DNA of 33,817 nucleotides from Aliivibrio sp. GTDB taxonomy: Bacteria; Pseudomonadota; Gammaproteobacteria; Enterobacterales; Vibrionaceae. This document shows, piece after piece, positions 24,673 through 33,817 of the stretch. The translations under genes and the position numbers were made by a program. The stretch is taken from contig JAESQY010000110.1 in assembly GCA_016764915.1 (NCBI GenBank), forward strand, positions 1-33,817. Reading direction: 5' to 3'. The stretch's first letter is position 1. Every line of letters begins with the position of its first letter. Under the pieces are notes generated by a model. It was given only the letters and a program-made list of their open reading frames with translations. It did no database searches and was not told the origin of the DNA.

Positions 24673-25551
24673 ATGTCAAAACACCCCATGAAATTAGATG
24701 ATCTCAACCTTTTCCGTCTCGTCGTCAAATATGGCAGTTTCACTTCAGCTTCTCGCAAAACAATGGTGCCAGTGGCAACCATTACGCGTCGCATTCAAGC
24801 ACTGGAAGAGTCACTTGAGATCCGTCTATTAAATCGCCATGCGAGAAAGCTATCTTTGACTGAATCAGGACAAAAATTTTACGATGAGTGTGGGCCAGTT
24901 TTACAAGCACTCATTCGCACCAGTGAACAGATAAGTGACGAATGCAAAGGCGCTGCTGGCAAATTAAAAATAGCAGCACCTGCGAACCTGACTAAAATGA
25001 TGTTACAACCCATTCTAAATCAATTCATGTTTCAATATCCTGAGATCAACATCGAGCTCTTCATGAGCAGTCAGCCCGAACTTTTGGACCCAACAGAATG
25101 GGATCTTATCTTTAGAATTGGCCCACAAAGAGATTCTAATTTAATTGCTCGTAAAATTGGTTCTTTAGAAGATATTTTAGTCGCTAGTCCAAGTTACTTA
25201 GCGGCAGCTCCCGAATTGAAACATGCCAATGATCTTCATCACCACAGCTTGCTTAAAGGTCGCCCACTGCTGAAATGGGTATTGAATAACCAACAAGGTG
25301 AAACCGTCACCATCAATGATGCTGCTCGGTTTGAAGCGAGTGAACTCAACGTGGTTCGCCACGCTTGTGCTGATAGCTTAGGCATCACGTTAATGCCAAA
25401 TATCATGATCCACAATTACATCGAAGATGGCAGACTTGTTAGAGTATTAGATGATTGGTCAGCAAACCCGAGAGCAGTCTATTTAATCTATAACCATAAA
25501 GCACACCAACCAGAAAAAGTACGACTATTTATCGACTTTATGAGTCAATAG
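24673..25551 (+). CDS. LysR-family transcriptional regulator
   Basis: A 292-residue LysR regulator. The winged helix-turn-helix covers about 7-65 (DDLNLFRLVVKYGSFTSASR, VPVATITRRIQALEESLEIR, NRHARKLSLTESG) and the co-inducer domain about 90-290 (KLKIAAPANLTKMMLQPILN). It falls near the CrgA/AaeR-like group. It is convergent with an MFS transporter (4 bases between stop codons) and divergent from rssB; it may control either neighbour, but convergent layout is not typical of LysR-target pairs. A second ATG at 24688 would shorten it by five residues. The target and ligand are unknown. Confidence 0.92.
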   Translation: MSKHPMKLDDLNLFRLVVKYGSFTSASRKTMVPVATITRRIQALEESLEIRLLNRHARKLSLTESGQKFYDECGPVLQALIRTSEQISDECKGAAGKLKIAAPANLTKMMLQPILNQFMFQYPEINIELFMSSQPELLDPTEWDLIFRIGPQRDSNLIARKIGSLEDILVASPSYLAAAPELKHANDLHHHSLLKGRPLLKWVLNNQQGETVTINDAARFEASELNVVRHACADSLGITLMPNIMIHNYIEDGRLVRVLDDWSANPRAVYLIYNHKAHQPEKVRLFIDFMSQ

Positions 25552-25555
25552 CAGC

Positions 25556-26785
25556 TTATTCGTTTTTTTCACTAGCCACAAGTTCACTCTTGTTATCGCT
25601 AGTGATTATAGGATAAAAAGAATACACCACTGCATTGAGTATCACCATAAGAAAACTCAAACAAGCCACACCAATGGCTGCATATTGAAAAGAGATATCA
25701 TGTAAATACGCAACAAAATACGCAATCACTACGTTGCCAAATGCTAACATTACGTTTTGAATAGCAGAAGTACGTCCGGCAATATCTTCTGTGACATAGT
25801 GCTGTAAAAACATCGAGAGCCGCACGGTGGACAGTGATGATGTGATGCCAAAACAGAGCAACAATAAAGGCATCGCAATCAATGATTCAAAATATCCATA
25901 ACAGAAGAATACAACAGCCGCGGTAATTTGATTGACGTACATTATAGAGTCAGAAGAGATTCGCTGTACTTGTTGTTGATAGAATTTACTCAGCACCCCT
26001 CCACTGATTACGCCTAGGGCATAACTTGTCCCTAATATTGACTGCCAGCTTGAGTCTCCGCCAAATTTGGCGCTCACCGTTGGTGTTAACAATACATAAA
26101 AAGCACCCAGTGAAACGGCAATAGAAAAGCTACTCAACAAACGAACACTGAATGCCTTATTTGATAAGCAGTAACAGTAAAACTCGCCCCAACTGGTATT
26201 GATGTTTTTATTGTCATACTCCTTTTCGCTTTGCAAATCGCTGTCTATATCTGCCCATTTAATTAAGATAAAACAGAGCACAAAAATTGCGGTAATAAGC
26301 TCAAAAAGATATATCTCCGAGTAAATTGCTAAGACAAAACCAGTAAAGGACAAACCAATGATATGTCCAAGTTGAGAGCCTGCACTTATTCGGCTATTCA
26401 CTCTTGCATGGTGCTTTTTTTCTATACTATTACGAACAAACACATACAAAGCACTGCGATAAAATGGCCGACTAACAAAAATGGTCAATGCACCAAAAAA
26501 CAGAGTCATGGTCGGGTCGTATTCATACGTAAATACAAATAGAGTAAACGTTGAGATAGAGAACAGACTACAAAGTAGTAAAATCTTAATTGGGGAGAAG
26601 GTGTCTGACGCTTTACTAGCAAAATACTGCATTCCTGAGACGATGAGAAATTCGCTACCAAATGCAGTCGCAAAAGCCCATAAGCTCCCGGTATGATCAA
26701 ACAACAATTTACCCAACATTAAGATAAATATTGCACTGCACATTTTCGTGAACAGCTCAATATATGCGGGTAAGTAGTGTTTCAA
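25556..26785 (-). CDS. MFS transporter, substrate unknown
   Basis: A 409-residue protein with about eleven to twelve hydrophobic helices. The C-terminal half contains FLQHYVTEDIAGRTSAIQNVM, resembling the QxxVPxxxxGRVxA loop of DHA3/MefA-type drug-efflux proteins; beyond that I recognise no specific family. The start is a TTG at 26783-26785, supported by a canonical AAGGAG six bases upstream; no nearby ATG is better. It is convergent with the LysR gene and lies 82 bp upstream of the purF stop on the same strand. The pair separates rssB from purF, and both look like accessory genes. Efflux of a small molecule is the most likely role, by family only. Confidence 0.82.
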   Translation of the reverse strand: MKHYLPAYIELFTKMCSAIFILMLGKLLFDHTGSLWAFATAFGSEFLIVSGMQYFASKASDTFSPIKILLLCSLFSISTFTLFVFTYEYDPTMTLFFGALTIFVSRPFYRSALYVFVRNSIEKKHHARVNSRISAGSQLGHIIGLSFTGFVLAIYSEIYLFELITAIFVLCFILIKWADIDSDLQSEKEYDNKNINTSWGEFYCYCLSNKAFSVRLLSSFSIAVSLGAFYVLLTPTVSAKFGGDSSWQSILGTSYALGVISGGVLSKFYQQQVQRISSDSIMYVNQITAAVVFFCYGYFESLIAMPLLLLCFGITSSLSTVRLSMFLQHYVTEDIAGRTSAIQNVMLAFGNVVIAYFVAYLHDISFQYAAIGVACLSFLMVILNAVVYSFYPIITSDNKSELVASEKNE

Positions 26786-26860
26786 GTGGTTCTCCTTTCT
26801 GTACTAATGCAACAAAGCCAGAGCATCCTACTCAGGCTTCTTTATCAGTTGCTATTAAAC

Positions 26861-26876
26861 GGAGCGGTTACGCTCC
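26861..26876 (-). terminator. Short hairpin at the purF stop codon
   Basis: GGAGCG (26861-26866) pairs with CGCTCC (26871-26876) around GTTA, which contains the purF stop codon. The following minus-strand bases (GTTTAATAG) are only weakly T-rich. It could be a compact terminator or 3' mRNA element. Confidence 0.35.
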
Positions 26877-28382
26877 TTCGTTATGTATCTCTAGATTGGC
26901 AAGATCTTGAAGTTCCAATTGAGTTTTTGCATCATCGCCACGTAAATTCTCTAAATACTCTAAATAGGCTTGATCAACATCCTTAGTGACATAGTGCGCG
27001 TTAAACACTGACGTTTCAAACTGTTTAATGTCCGAATTACCAACACTCACCGCTGCAACCAAATCATCTAGATCTTGAAAGATGAGCTCATCTGCACCAA
27101 TAATCTTACAGATTTCATCCACTTCTCGACCGTGTGCTATCAATTCATTGGCACTTGGCATGTCAATACCATATACATTCGGGAAGCGAACTTCTGGAGC
27201 GGCTGATACCATATAAACATTATTGGCACCTGAATCTCTTGCCATTTGAATAATCTGCTCAGAGGTTGTACCACGAACAATGGAATCATCAACCAGTAAG
27301 ACATTTTTCCCTTTAAACTCACTTCGAATCGCATTGAGTTTACGTCGTACCGATTTCTCTCGTTCTTGCTGGCCTGGCATAATAAAAGTTCGGCCAATGT
27401 ACCTATTTTTAACAAAACCTTGTCGATAAGGTTTATCAATAATTTGTGCAATTTCTAGTGCAATATCACACGATGTTTCAGGTATAGGAATCACCACATC
27501 TATGTCGAGTTCATCCCACTCACGTTTGATTTTTGCACCCAACTTTTTACCCATTTCTAAGCGTGCACTATAAACAGAGATTTTATCTATGAAAGAGTCT
27601 GGACGTGCAAAGTAAACGAATTCAAAAATACATGGATTTAAGGTTGGATTTTCAGCACATTGTTGTGTAAACAACTCTCCTTCAAACGTCACATAAATTG
27701 CTTCGCCTGGAGCCACATCTCTAACAAAATCAAACCCGACTGCATCAAGAGCTACAGACTCAGAAGCGACCATATATTCCGTACGCTCTGCTGTTTCACG
27801 CTTACCCAAACAGAGTGGGCGAATACCATTTGGATCACGAAACGCAACCATGCCATGGTCGATAATCATGGCGACCACCGCATAAGCGCCTTTGATTAAT
27901 AAGTGTACGTTCTTAATTGCATCAAAAATATCGTTAGCTTTAAGTGGGTAGTGCTCCGTTAAATCAATTTGACGGGCCAAGACGTTGAGTAGCACTTCGG
28001 AGTCTGACGTTGTATTAAGATGGCGACGATCTTGTTCAAATAAGCTCTTACGTATTTCGTTAGCATTGGTCAAATTACCGTTGTGCGCTAATGTAATACC
28101 AAAAGGAGAGTTGACATAAAAAGGTTGAGCTTCAGAAGCACTTGAACTGCCCGCCGTTGGGTATCGAACGTGGCCAATACCGACATTTCCTTGAAGTCGC
28201 TGCATGTGTTTCGCTTCAAACACATCTTTCACCAATCCGTTCGCTTTACGCAGACGAAAACGATTGCTTTCTATGGTAACAATACCCGCAGCATCTTGGC
28301 CACGATGTTGTAAAACAGTTAGAGCATCATAAATTGACTGATTTACAGGTGTTGCACCCACGATTCCAACAATACCACACAT
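26868..28382 (-). CDS. purF: Amidophosphoribosyltransferase PurF
   Basis: A 504-residue enzyme (E. coli 505) of the first committed purine step: PRPP + glutamine to phosphoribosylamine. It begins MCGIVGIVG, where the cysteine after Met is the glutaminase nucleophile, without a propeptide. [30 protein letters not shown] and the PRPP-binding motif [13 protein letters not shown] (near 365) are all present, as is [10 protein letters not shown]. It is the second gene of the cvpA-purF unit, 37 bp downstream of cvpA, and falls under the PurR box upstream of cvpA. Confidence 0.98.
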   Translation of the reverse strand: MCGIVGIVGATPVNQSIYDALTVLQHRGQDAAGIVTIESNRFRLRKANGLVKDVFEAKHMQRLQGNVGIGHVRYPTAGSSSASEAQPFYVNSPFGITLAHNGNLTNANEIRKSLFEQDRRHLNTTSDSEVLLNVLARQIDLTEHYPLKANDIFDAIKNVHLLIKGAYAVVAMIIDHGMVAFRDPNGIRPLCLGKRETAERTEYMVASESVALDAVGFDFVRDVAPGEAIYVTFEGELFTQQCAENPTLNPCIFEFVYFARPDSFIDKISVYSARLEMGKKLGAKIKREWDELDIDVVIPIPETSCDIALEIAQIIDKPYRQGFVKNRYIGRTFIMPGQQEREKSVRRKLNAIRSEFKGKNVLLVDDSIVRGTTSEQIIQMARDSGANNVYMVSAAPEVRFPNVYGIDMPSANELIAHGREVDEICKIIGADELIFQDLDDLVAAVSVGNSDIKQFETSVFNAHYVTKDVDQAYLEYLENLRGDDAKTQLELQDLANLEIHNEGA

Positions 28383-28419
28383 GTATTTTAACCCTCGATT
28401 GTCAACAATACTGGCACAA

Positions 28420-28908
28420 CTAAATACCAGGTAAAAAGCTAGATGTCTCTTTTATGTAAGTAAAAAACCACTCAATAATCATTCTGAAATTTGGAATTAA
28501 TTGAGACTGTTTCCACCACAATGAATCCGATAAAGTAGTAAAAGCATCAATAAAAAACAGTACTGCGGCAATAATCAAAACTCCGCGTAAACCGCCAAAA
28601 ACAACACCAAGAATACGATCAGTACCAGATAGCCCTGTTTTATGCACCAATTGCCCAATAACATAATTGACTAAGGCCCCCACAACAAGTGTAGCAACAA
28701 ATAGTACGGCAATCGCACTGCCATTTCTAATCATCTCATCATGGATATTGGAAAAATAGACAGCAAGCTTAGGATAGAAATTACTGGCTATAAAAAATGC
28801 ACCAAACCATATCACTAATGAAAGCGCTTCTTTTACAAAACCACGTACTAAACTAATCACTGCGGACAGGCAAATAATGCCCAAAATTACAAAATCAATC
28901 CAAATCAT
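28420..28908 (-). CDS. cvpA: Colicin V production protein CvpA
   Basis: A 162-residue inner-membrane protein, the same length as E. coli CvpA. It has four hydrophobic helices (about 5-21, 30-45, 66-86 and 104-122) and the family-typical start [20 protein letters not shown] followed by [40 protein letters not shown] lies near 95-115. CvpA is needed for colicin V export and affects bile/membrane stress survival in enteric and Vibrio species; the mechanism is unclear. It is the first gene before purF with a PurR box 50 bp upstream, as in E. coli. Confidence 0.97.
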   Translation of the reverse strand: MIWIDFVILGIICLSAVISLVRGFVKEALSLVIWFGAFFIASNFYPKLAVYFSNIHDEMIRNGSAIAVLFVATLVVGALVNYVIGQLVHKTGLSGTDRILGVVFGGLRGVLIIAAVLFFIDAFTTLSDSLWWKQSQLIPNFRMIIEWFFTYIKETSSFLPGI

Positions 28909-28957
28909 ACTTTCTATTACATCTCAGTTGGCGCGCAGTTTAACAGAAAATAGAGCT

Positions 28958-28973
28958 ACGCAAACGTTTGTTT
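28958..28973 (-). promoter_or_regulatory. PurR operator upstream of cvpA-purF
   Basis: ACGCAAACGTTTGTTT matches the PurR palindrome ACGCAAACGTTTGCGT at 14 of 16 positions and is very close to the E. coli purF operator. It lies 50-65 bases before the cvpA start and overlaps the last two bases of the dedD stop codon. It should repress cvpA-purF when hypoxanthine or guanine is plentiful. Confidence 0.9.
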
Positions 28974-29505
28974 AGGGGTTTAGAGGATTAAATTTCAACA
29001 TTTGACCTTTCAACTTGAATTTTTTTTCAATTTTGACCAATTGCTGTTCAAGCTGGTTTTTTGAAATATTAGGTCCAACCACCACCCGAGAAAACTCTCC
29101 CTCTTTAGGCTTTTTTGGATAGATATGCGCTTGAAAGCCCTCTTCCCTAAGTTTTTTAACCAGGTTTTTTGCATTATCTTGGTTGCTGAAAGTCGCTAAT
29201 TGAATAACCCAAGCATTTTTATCATGTTCATTTTTAGCTTCGGTTTCGTTCACAGTAACCACTTGAATATGGTTTTTATCAAAAGTAATCGTGACTGGCT
29301 CACTGGGTAGTTCAACCGAAAATTCAATTGGTTCAACAATGCTAATATTCCCTTCACCATTAACGATATCAGGTTTAATTGGAATGCTAGCAAACTCCTC
29401 TTGAAAACGTTGCTTTTTACCATCAAATACATCCGGTAATACAATAATCCCTATGGCTACCAAGATAATGGTTCCGACTAAACGGCTCTGAAATTTACTC
29501 GCCAT
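28972..29505 (-). CDS. dedD: Cell-division SPOR-domain protein DedD
   Basis: A 177-residue membrane-anchored protein. A short cytoplasmic tail and one transmembrane helix (about 9-25, LVGTIILVAIGIIVLPDVF) are followed by a variable periplasmic linker and a C-terminal SPOR domain (about 96-172, NAWVIQLATFSNQDNAKNLV to FSRVVVGPNISKNQ), which binds denuded peptidoglycan at the division septum. E. coli DedD is about 220 residues, so the linker is shorter here. The start overlaps folC by 11 bp, and the stop codon shares two bases with the PurR box. Confidence 0.93.
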   Translation of the reverse strand: MASKFQSRLVGTIILVAIGIIVLPDVFDGKKQRFQEEFASIPIKPDIVNGEGNISIVEPIEFSVELPSEPVTITFDKNHIQVVTVNETEAKNEHDKNAWVIQLATFSNQDNAKNLVKKLREEGFQAHIYPKKPKEGEFSRVVVGPNISKNQLEQQLVKIEKKFKLKGQMLKFNPLNP

Positions 29506-30775
29506 TTACACTCCTAATATGACTGTTTTGCCAATATTCCCACACTTGACCAACCGTGTAAAAAGACCCAAAAACAAGAACTAAATCATCGACACAGGCG
29601 TCATGCAACGCTAATTCAAATGCACTTACTGGTTCAGAAAAAAGACCAGTAGCGGATGGGACATAAGCTTCCAATTCACTCGCAGTGGCCGCTCTAGGTC
29701 CTGCTAAGGAAGCAAGGTACCAAAAATCGACCAGTTCACGAAATGGAGCCAGTGTCGATTGTATGTCTTTATCATGCAACATACCAACCACAGCATGTAG
29801 CTTCTTATGTGGATATTGAGATGTTATTTGATTAATAAGATACTCTGCTGAGTGAGGGTTATGTGCCACATCTAATATAATCAAGGGATGCTGACCCAAT
29901 ACTTGCATTCTACCTGGCAGCTGCGCATTGATTAAACCATTAACAATATTTTCATCACTCAATGTCAGTCCTGAACAGCTCAAGGCCATCAGTGCTGTTG
30001 CCGCATTAGGAAGAGGCAGTTGAGGTAAAGGAAGATCGGTGAGTTCAAATGCACCACAGCTCCATTGCCAACAATTACCCTGCTGCTGGTAGTGAAACTG
30101 ATAACCCACTTGATGTAAATCAGCATCAATATCATCCGCATGAGCAGACACTGTCGCAGGAGGATTCGGCTGACCGCAAATGGCAGGTTTACCTGCTCGA
30201 AAAATACCTGCTTTTTCATAACCGATAACATCGATATCATCACCAAGCCAATCGACATGGTCAATAGCCAAGCTGGTAATAACAGAGACATCGTGATCAA
30301 CCACATTGGTGGCATCAAGACGACCGCCAAGTCCCACCTCAAGCAACACCACATCAACCTTATGTTGTTTAAACTGATACAGTGCGGCTAACGTACCAAA
30401 TTCAAACAGACTCAAACTGACCGCTTCTCGTTTTGAATCGATTTCAAAAAAAGCTCGGCTGTGCTCTTCATCACTGGCATCAACACCATTAATTCGAACT
30501 CGTTCATTATATTTGATCAGATGTGGAGAGCTATAGACACCCACGTTATATCCTGCGTCTAAGAGGATCGATTCCATCAAAGCGCACGTTGACCCTTTGC
30601 CGTTGGTTCCAGCAACAGTAATCACACACGGCGCCGGATTTTTAAGCCCAGCACGTTGTGCAACGATATCTGCACGTTCTAGCCCAAGATCAATGCTACT
30701 TGAGTGCAGCTGTTCTAAATAAGCAAGCCACGTCGCAAGAGGCGAAGTGGCTTGAGGTTTCATTGGTTGTGACAT
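29495..30775 (-). CDS. folC: Folylpolyglutamate/dihydrofolate synthase FolC
   Basis: A 426-residue bifunctional enzyme adding glutamate to dihydropteroate and extending folate polyglutamate chains. The ATP loop is VAGTNGKGSTCALMESILL (near 54), then GVYSSPHLIKYNERVRING, VVLLEVGLGGRLDATNVVDH near 140, SLAIDHVDWLG near 165, and DVAHNPHSAEYLIN near 300. Its C-terminus overlaps dedD by 11 bp and it begins 16 bp after the accD stop, so accD-folC-dedD are probably one transcript, as in E. coli. The length agrees with E. coli FolC (422). Confidence 0.96.
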   Translation of the reverse strand: MSQPMKPQATSPLATWLAYLEQLHSSSIDLGLERADIVAQRAGLKNPAPCVITVAGTNGKGSTCALMESILLDAGYNVGVYSSPHLIKYNERVRINGVDASDEEHSRAFFEIDSKREAVSLSLFEFGTLAALYQFKQHKVDVVLLEVGLGGRLDATNVVDHDVSVITSLAIDHVDWLGDDIDVIGYEKAGIFRAGKPAICGQPNPPATVSAHADDIDADLHQVGYQFHYQQQGNCWQWSCGAFELTDLPLPQLPLPNAATALMALSCSGLTLSDENIVNGLINAQLPGRMQVLGQHPLIILDVAHNPHSAEYLINQITSQYPHKKLHAVVGMLHDKDIQSTLAPFRELVDFWYLASLAGPRAATASELEAYVPSATGLFSEPVSAFELALHDACVDDLVLVFGSFYTVGQVWEYWQNSHIRSVNGE

Positions 30776-30791
30776 CTATATTACTTAACTC

Positions 30792-31679
30792 TTATGCATG
30801 AGGCGCATCAACGGAGACTACTAATGGCGAAGATTGATTGGTCATTTTTGCAATTAACCCTCCGATACGTTGACGCATTTCTCTACGATCAACAATCATG
30901 TCAATGGCGCCATGCTCAAGTAAAAACTCACTGCGTTGGAAACCCTCTGGCAGTGTCTCACGTACCGTCTGCTCAATAACACGTTGACCTGCAAAACCTA
31001 TCAATGCACGAGGTTCACCAATGTTGATATCGCCTAACATAGCTAAACTCGCCGATACACCACCCATAGTAGGATCGGTCAGTACGGAGAAGTACGGTAG
31101 ACCTTTTTTAGATAACTTCCCTAATGCTGCACTGGTTTTGGCCATCTGCATTAAAGACATCAATGCCTCTTGCATACGTGCACCACCACTGGCTGAGAAG
31201 CAAATCAGCGCACAGTTATTTTCTATTGCAGCATCAACTGCAAGAACAAAGCGAGCACCAACAACAGAACCCATTGAGCCGCCCATGAATTTGAATTCAA
31301 AAGCGCATGCAACAACAGGGATCTCAAGTAAGTTGCCTTTCATCACAATAAGCGCATCGGTCTCGCCACTTGATTTTTGAGCGGCAACAATACGATCTTT
31401 ATATTTTTTAGAGTCTTTAAATTTCAACAGATCTTTTGGCTCAAGTTCAGCCCCAATCTCTTCACGCCCATTGGCATCTAAAAAACTCTCTAAACGTTTA
31501 CGAGCCATCATGCGCATATGATGGTCACATTTTGGACATACGTTCATGTTACGTTCTAATTCTACTTGATATAGAACCTGATCACAGGCCGTACATTTTG
31601 TCCAAACACCTTCAGGAATCGACGCTTTACGGGTGTTTACAATGTTACTTTTATTTAATATTTTCTCAAGCCAACTCAT
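30792..31679 (-). CDS. accD: Acetyl-CoA carboxylase carboxyltransferase subunit beta AccD
   Basis: A 295-residue subunit that with AccA transfers carboxyl from biotin to acetyl-CoA, the first step of fatty-acid synthesis. A zinc finger C29, C32, C48, C51 (CTACDQ...CPKC) is followed by the crotonase-like core: [52 protein letters not shown] and [14 protein letters not shown]. The ATG at 31679 matches the homologue start MSWxExI and has AAAGG upstream; the frame is open to an ATG at 31733 (18 residues longer) with no convincing ribosome-binding site, so I took the shorter form. It heads accD-folC-dedD. Confidence 0.96.
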   Translation of the reverse strand: MSWLEKILNKSNIVNTRKASIPEGVWTKCTACDQVLYQVELERNMNVCPKCDHHMRMMARKRLESFLDANGREEIGAELEPKDLLKFKDSKKYKDRIVAAQKSSGETDALIVMKGNLLEIPVVACAFEFKFMGGSMGSVVGARFVLAVDAAIENNCALICFSASGGARMQEALMSLMQMAKTSAALGKLSKKGLPYFSVLTDPTMGGVSASLAMLGDINIGEPRALIGFAGQRVIEQTVRETLPEGFQRSEFLLEHGAIDMIVDRREMRQRIGGLIAKMTNQSSPLVVSVDAPHA

Positions 31680-31819
31680 GGAAGACCTTTTGTTTGATTC
31701 CCCCGCAACAGCAGCAGAGGATAAATTATTCATAAGATTGAGGATTAAACCACAATATAAGTAATCTGTAGATAAAAAACTGGTAGTACCTATTTCAAAT
31801 TATGACATTCGCCGAATTT

Positions 31820-32623
31820 TCACTCGCCATTTAGTAAGTTATCAGGCAGGAATAACGGTCCTTTGGGTACATCAGGAAAGCCAAACTCTTCAGGATAATC
31901 TACATCTATCAAATAGAGACCATCGGCTTTTGCTGTTGCAGACGCTAAACGACGGTCTTGAGCTTGCAAAAGCCACTTAATCCACTCAGGCTTTTGCTCA
32001 CCTTTACCAATGGTTATTAAACTTCCTGCAATATTTCGTACCATATGATGCACAAACGCATTAGCTTTGACATCAATCACAATGAAACCACCAAATCGAG
32101 CGACATTAAGATGCTCCATCTTACGCCATGGTGATTTCGACTGACATTGCGTTGCCCTAAAAGAGGTAAAATCGTTCTCACCTAATAGGTACTGCCCTGC
32201 TTGATGCATTTTTTCAGCGTCCAATTTATCATGATAATGGCTAACACCTTTACCTAAAATGGCGGGTCGTAAAGACTGATTACAAATAATATACCGATAA
32301 CGTCTTGCGGTTGCACTAAAACGCGCATTAAATGCATCGTCTACTGGCTTTGACCAGCGTACCGCAATATCTTTAGGTAACTTACCATTAACACCCAGTG
32401 TCCACGCAGCAAGTTTGCGGACTGCTGTCGTATCAAAATGGACTACTTGACCAGTACTATGCACCCCAGTATCTGTCCGCCCTGCACACTGAACCTTAAT
32501 CGGTTGATTCGCTATTATTGATAGCGCCTTTTCAAGTTCTTCTTGTACGCTAACTACGTCTTTTTGACGTTGCCAGCCGTAATAATTGGTTCCGTCGTAC
32601 TCTATGCCTAAGGCAATGCGCAT
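31820..32623 (-). CDS. truA: tRNA pseudouridine(38-40) synthase TruA
   Basis: A 267-residue enzyme (E. coli 270) making pseudouridine at positions 38-40 of tRNA anticodon arms. It starts [20 protein letters not shown]; the catalytic aspartate is D51 in [31 protein letters not shown]-like [20 protein letters not shown] and the [13 protein letters not shown] segment are typical. It is between hubP/fimV and accD on the same strand, the order seen in vibrios and E. coli relatives. The 140 bp before accD show no further gene. Confidence 0.97.
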   Translation of the reverse strand: MRIALGIEYDGTNYYGWQRQKDVVSVQEELEKALSIIANQPIKVQCAGRTDTGVHSTGQVVHFDTTAVRKLAAWTLGVNGKLPKDIAVRWSKPVDDAFNARFSATARRYRYIICNQSLRPAILGKGVSHYHDKLDAEKMHQAGQYLLGENDFTSFRATQCQSKSPWRKMEHLNVARFGGFIVIDVKANAFVHHMVRNIAGSLITIGKGEQKPEWIKWLLQAQDRRLASATAKADGLYLIDVDYPEEFGFPDVPKGPLFLPDNLLNGE

Positions 32624-32664
32624 AATTATTTCACTACTTTACTTGTACATTGACAATCATTATA

Positions 32665-32694
32665 AAAAAAGGTGCCGTTCATAGCACCTTTTTT
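32665..32694 (-). terminator. Terminator of the fimV/hubP gene
   Basis: AAAAAAGGTGC (32665-32675) pairs perfectly with GCACCTTTTTT (32684-32694) around an 8-base loop, 15 bases past the stop codon of the upstream gene. The T-run on the minus strand makes it a strong intrinsic terminator, so truA probably has its own promoter in 32624-32664. Confidence 0.87.
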
Positions 32695-32709
32695 ATTTAA
32701 TCATTTATT

Positions 32710-33817
32710 CTATTTAGCGATCGTTTTTAATAATAGTGCCGCTTCTGTTTTGAGTTTCTCATCACTGCTGCTTAATACATCTTCAAGTAGCTCACGAGCA
32801 CCATCACTGTCGCTCATTTCTAAATAAGCTTTCGCAAGGTCTAATTTACTCTGTGACTCTTTATCCAGATCAACATCAACATCGCCAACTTCGCCAATTA
32901 CATCTGGAAATTCATTAAGCCCAACATTAAGATCTCTTTGCTCATCAACCTCTTTAGACTCACCAGACTCACTTTGAGCAATCAAAGTATCAATGCTAAT
33001 AAATTTATCTTCGTCGTGAATTGCGCTTTCAAACTCTGGCTGATTAGACCAATCCTCTAGTTCAAGATCTGGTTCTGGCGTTTGGTCTGTACCCCAAGCA
33101 CCACTTTCATCTGCTGGAATATCAACATTTTCATCCGTAATGGTATCAGATTGAAATTTAAAACCACTCCAGTCATCACCAACGTCAGTATCTGTTAAAC
33201 CAACATTTGAAATGGCCTCTGCTTCACCAAACTCACCCAATTCTTCATCGGCTAGCACATAAGGTTGAGCATCAATATCAGTGGGTTCAGACTTAATATT
33301 AATCGCTTCGGAAGCTTCTGTTTGTGCATCAGCAAGCGCTTCATCTTCTCCGTATACAGGAAAATCCAAATCAGTGAACAGTTGCTCCCTGTCCTCTTTC
33401 GTACTCTCTTTTTTAGTACTCTCTTCTTGAATATTCGTTTCTTCAATGCTATCTGTATCTTCTTTTGCTAATTCTGTAAGCGCATCATCAATAGAGAGTA
33501 CTTCAAGCGAAGCGTCTTCATTCTCAATAATGTCCTCATCAGCGTCAACCAACCAATCTTCATCCCTCGGCTCATCGTCACTAAGCGCAATACTCTCTTC
33601 TATAACCTCTTGAGTTGCGACTGGTTCTGATTCACTCTCGCTCTCTACACTCTCTGATAACAGCTCATCCAGTAGCGCACTGCTCTGCTCATCGATTCCA
33701 GGAGCACTCTCTACTGTATCCTCTTGTGCAGCAATAGGCTCTGGGGCAGAGGTGTCGCTCTCTACACTCTCTGATAACAGCTCATCCAGTAGCGCACTGC
33801 TCTGCTCATCGATGCCA
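32710..33817 (-). CDS. fimV: FimV/HubP-type polar landmark protein, C-terminal part (runs off window)
   Basis: The frame stays open from the stop at 32710 to the window edge, giving at least 368 residues; the start is beyond 33817, and the TTG at 33552 is not a real start. Nearly all of it is very acidic (Asp, Glu, Ser), and the last 45 residues (KLDLAKAYLEMSDSDGAREL then LLEDVLSS) form the TPR-like FimV C-terminal domain. In vibrios this protein (HubP) is an inner-membrane polar organiser that recruits chromosome-origin, flagellar and chemotaxis factors; the acidic repeats form its cytoplasmic region. Position next to truA agrees. Near-identical repeats at 33638-33813 confirm tandem expansion. 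Confidence 0.88.
   Translation of the reverse strand, partial: GIDEQSSALLDELLSESVESDTSAPEPIAAQEDTVESAPGIDEQSSALLDELLSESVESESESEPVATQEVIEESIALSDDEPRDEDWLVDADEDIIENEDASLEVLSIDDALTELAKEDTDSIEETNIQEESTKKESTKEDREQLFTDLDFPVYGEDEALADAQTEASEAINIKSEPTDIDAQPYVLADEELGEFGEAEAISNVGLTDTDVGDDWSGFKFQSDTITDENVDIPADESGAWGTDQTPEPDLELEDWSNQPEFESAIHDEDKFISIDTLIAQSESGESKEVDEQRDLNVGLNEFPDVIGEVGDVDVDLDKESQSKLDLAKAYLEMSDSDGARELLEDVLSSSDEKLKTEAALLLKTIAK
33638..33813 (-). repeat. 117-bp tandem repeats in fimV/hubP
   Basis: A 59-bp segment (33638-33696) recurs exactly at 33755-33813, an offset of 117 bp (39 codons). It encodes DEQSSALLDELLSESVES, with an intervening variable acidic part. Identity at DNA level suggests recent duplication or concerted evolution; more copies probably lie beyond the window. 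Confidence 0.92.

Noticed and set aside
31021..31380. A 119-residue plus-strand frame within accD
   Set aside because: Antisense shadow of a conserved core enzyme; no ribosome-binding site or family match.
33252..33552. A separate acidic protein starting at 33552
   Set aside because: The in-frame reading continues without a stop to the window edge and contains repeats of the same protein; the TTG at 33552 is internal to fimV/hubP.

Overview
The window reads as a chromosomal segment of a gammaproteobacterium of the Vibrionaceae (Vibrio or a close relative). Three things point there: the gene order truA-accD-folC-dedD-cvpA-purF and yfbV-ackA-pta-recR-ybaB-dnaX-apt, an acidic repeat-bearing FimV/HubP-type protein next to truA, and housekeeping proteins that align closely but not identically with their Escherichia coli counterparts. 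Base composition is moderately AT-rich. No rRNA, tRNA, CRISPR array, transposase or prophage gene was seen. All family assignments come from reading motifs and from memory of homologues; no database search was run.

Layout. 1-6812: a pyruvate kinase start (partial), an organophosphate antiporter (pgtP-like) and, divergently, the overlapping pgtC-pgtB-pgtA genes, which look like a complete phosphoglycerate/PEP sensing and uptake module next to a glycolytic enzyme that could use its product. 6906-9723: rlmA (23S rRNA methyltransferase), a ChaN-like lipoprotein, a PsiE-like membrane protein and the HNH protein yajD. 9728-11137: clcA chloride/proton antiporter. 11340-14075: a three-gene ABC importer (binding protein, permease, ATPase) of uncertain substrate. 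14373-18560: yfbV, divergent from ackA-pta, the acetate/acetyl-phosphate pathway, with an FNR-like box and a very long inverted repeat in the ackA leader. 18626-22471: recR, ybaB, dnaX and apt, all on the minus strand; dnaX carries two A-rich slippery heptamers, one of the same form as the E. coli programmed frameshift site. 22522-24386: ybaN, an unlisted 46-residue membrane protein gene, and an RssB-type response regulator. 24673-26785: a LysR regulator convergent with an MFS transporter, which looks like an accessory insertion in a core region. 26868-33817: purF, cvpA (behind a clear PurR box), dedD, folC, accD, truA and the 3' end of a fimV/hubP gene with near-identical 117-bp repeats.

Functionally the window combines carbon-overflow metabolism (pyruvate kinase, AckA-Pta, phosphoglycerate uptake), nucleotide metabolism (purF, apt, folC), replication and repair (dnaX, recR), fatty-acid initiation (accD) and RNA modification (rlmA, truA). 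I did not find a clear new multi-gene system. The most unusual signals are the ackA leader hairpin, the tandem frameshift sites in dnaX, the small membrane protein upstream of ybaN, and the PgtA regulator that keeps the NtrC-like architecture but has lost the residues needed for sigma-54 activation.
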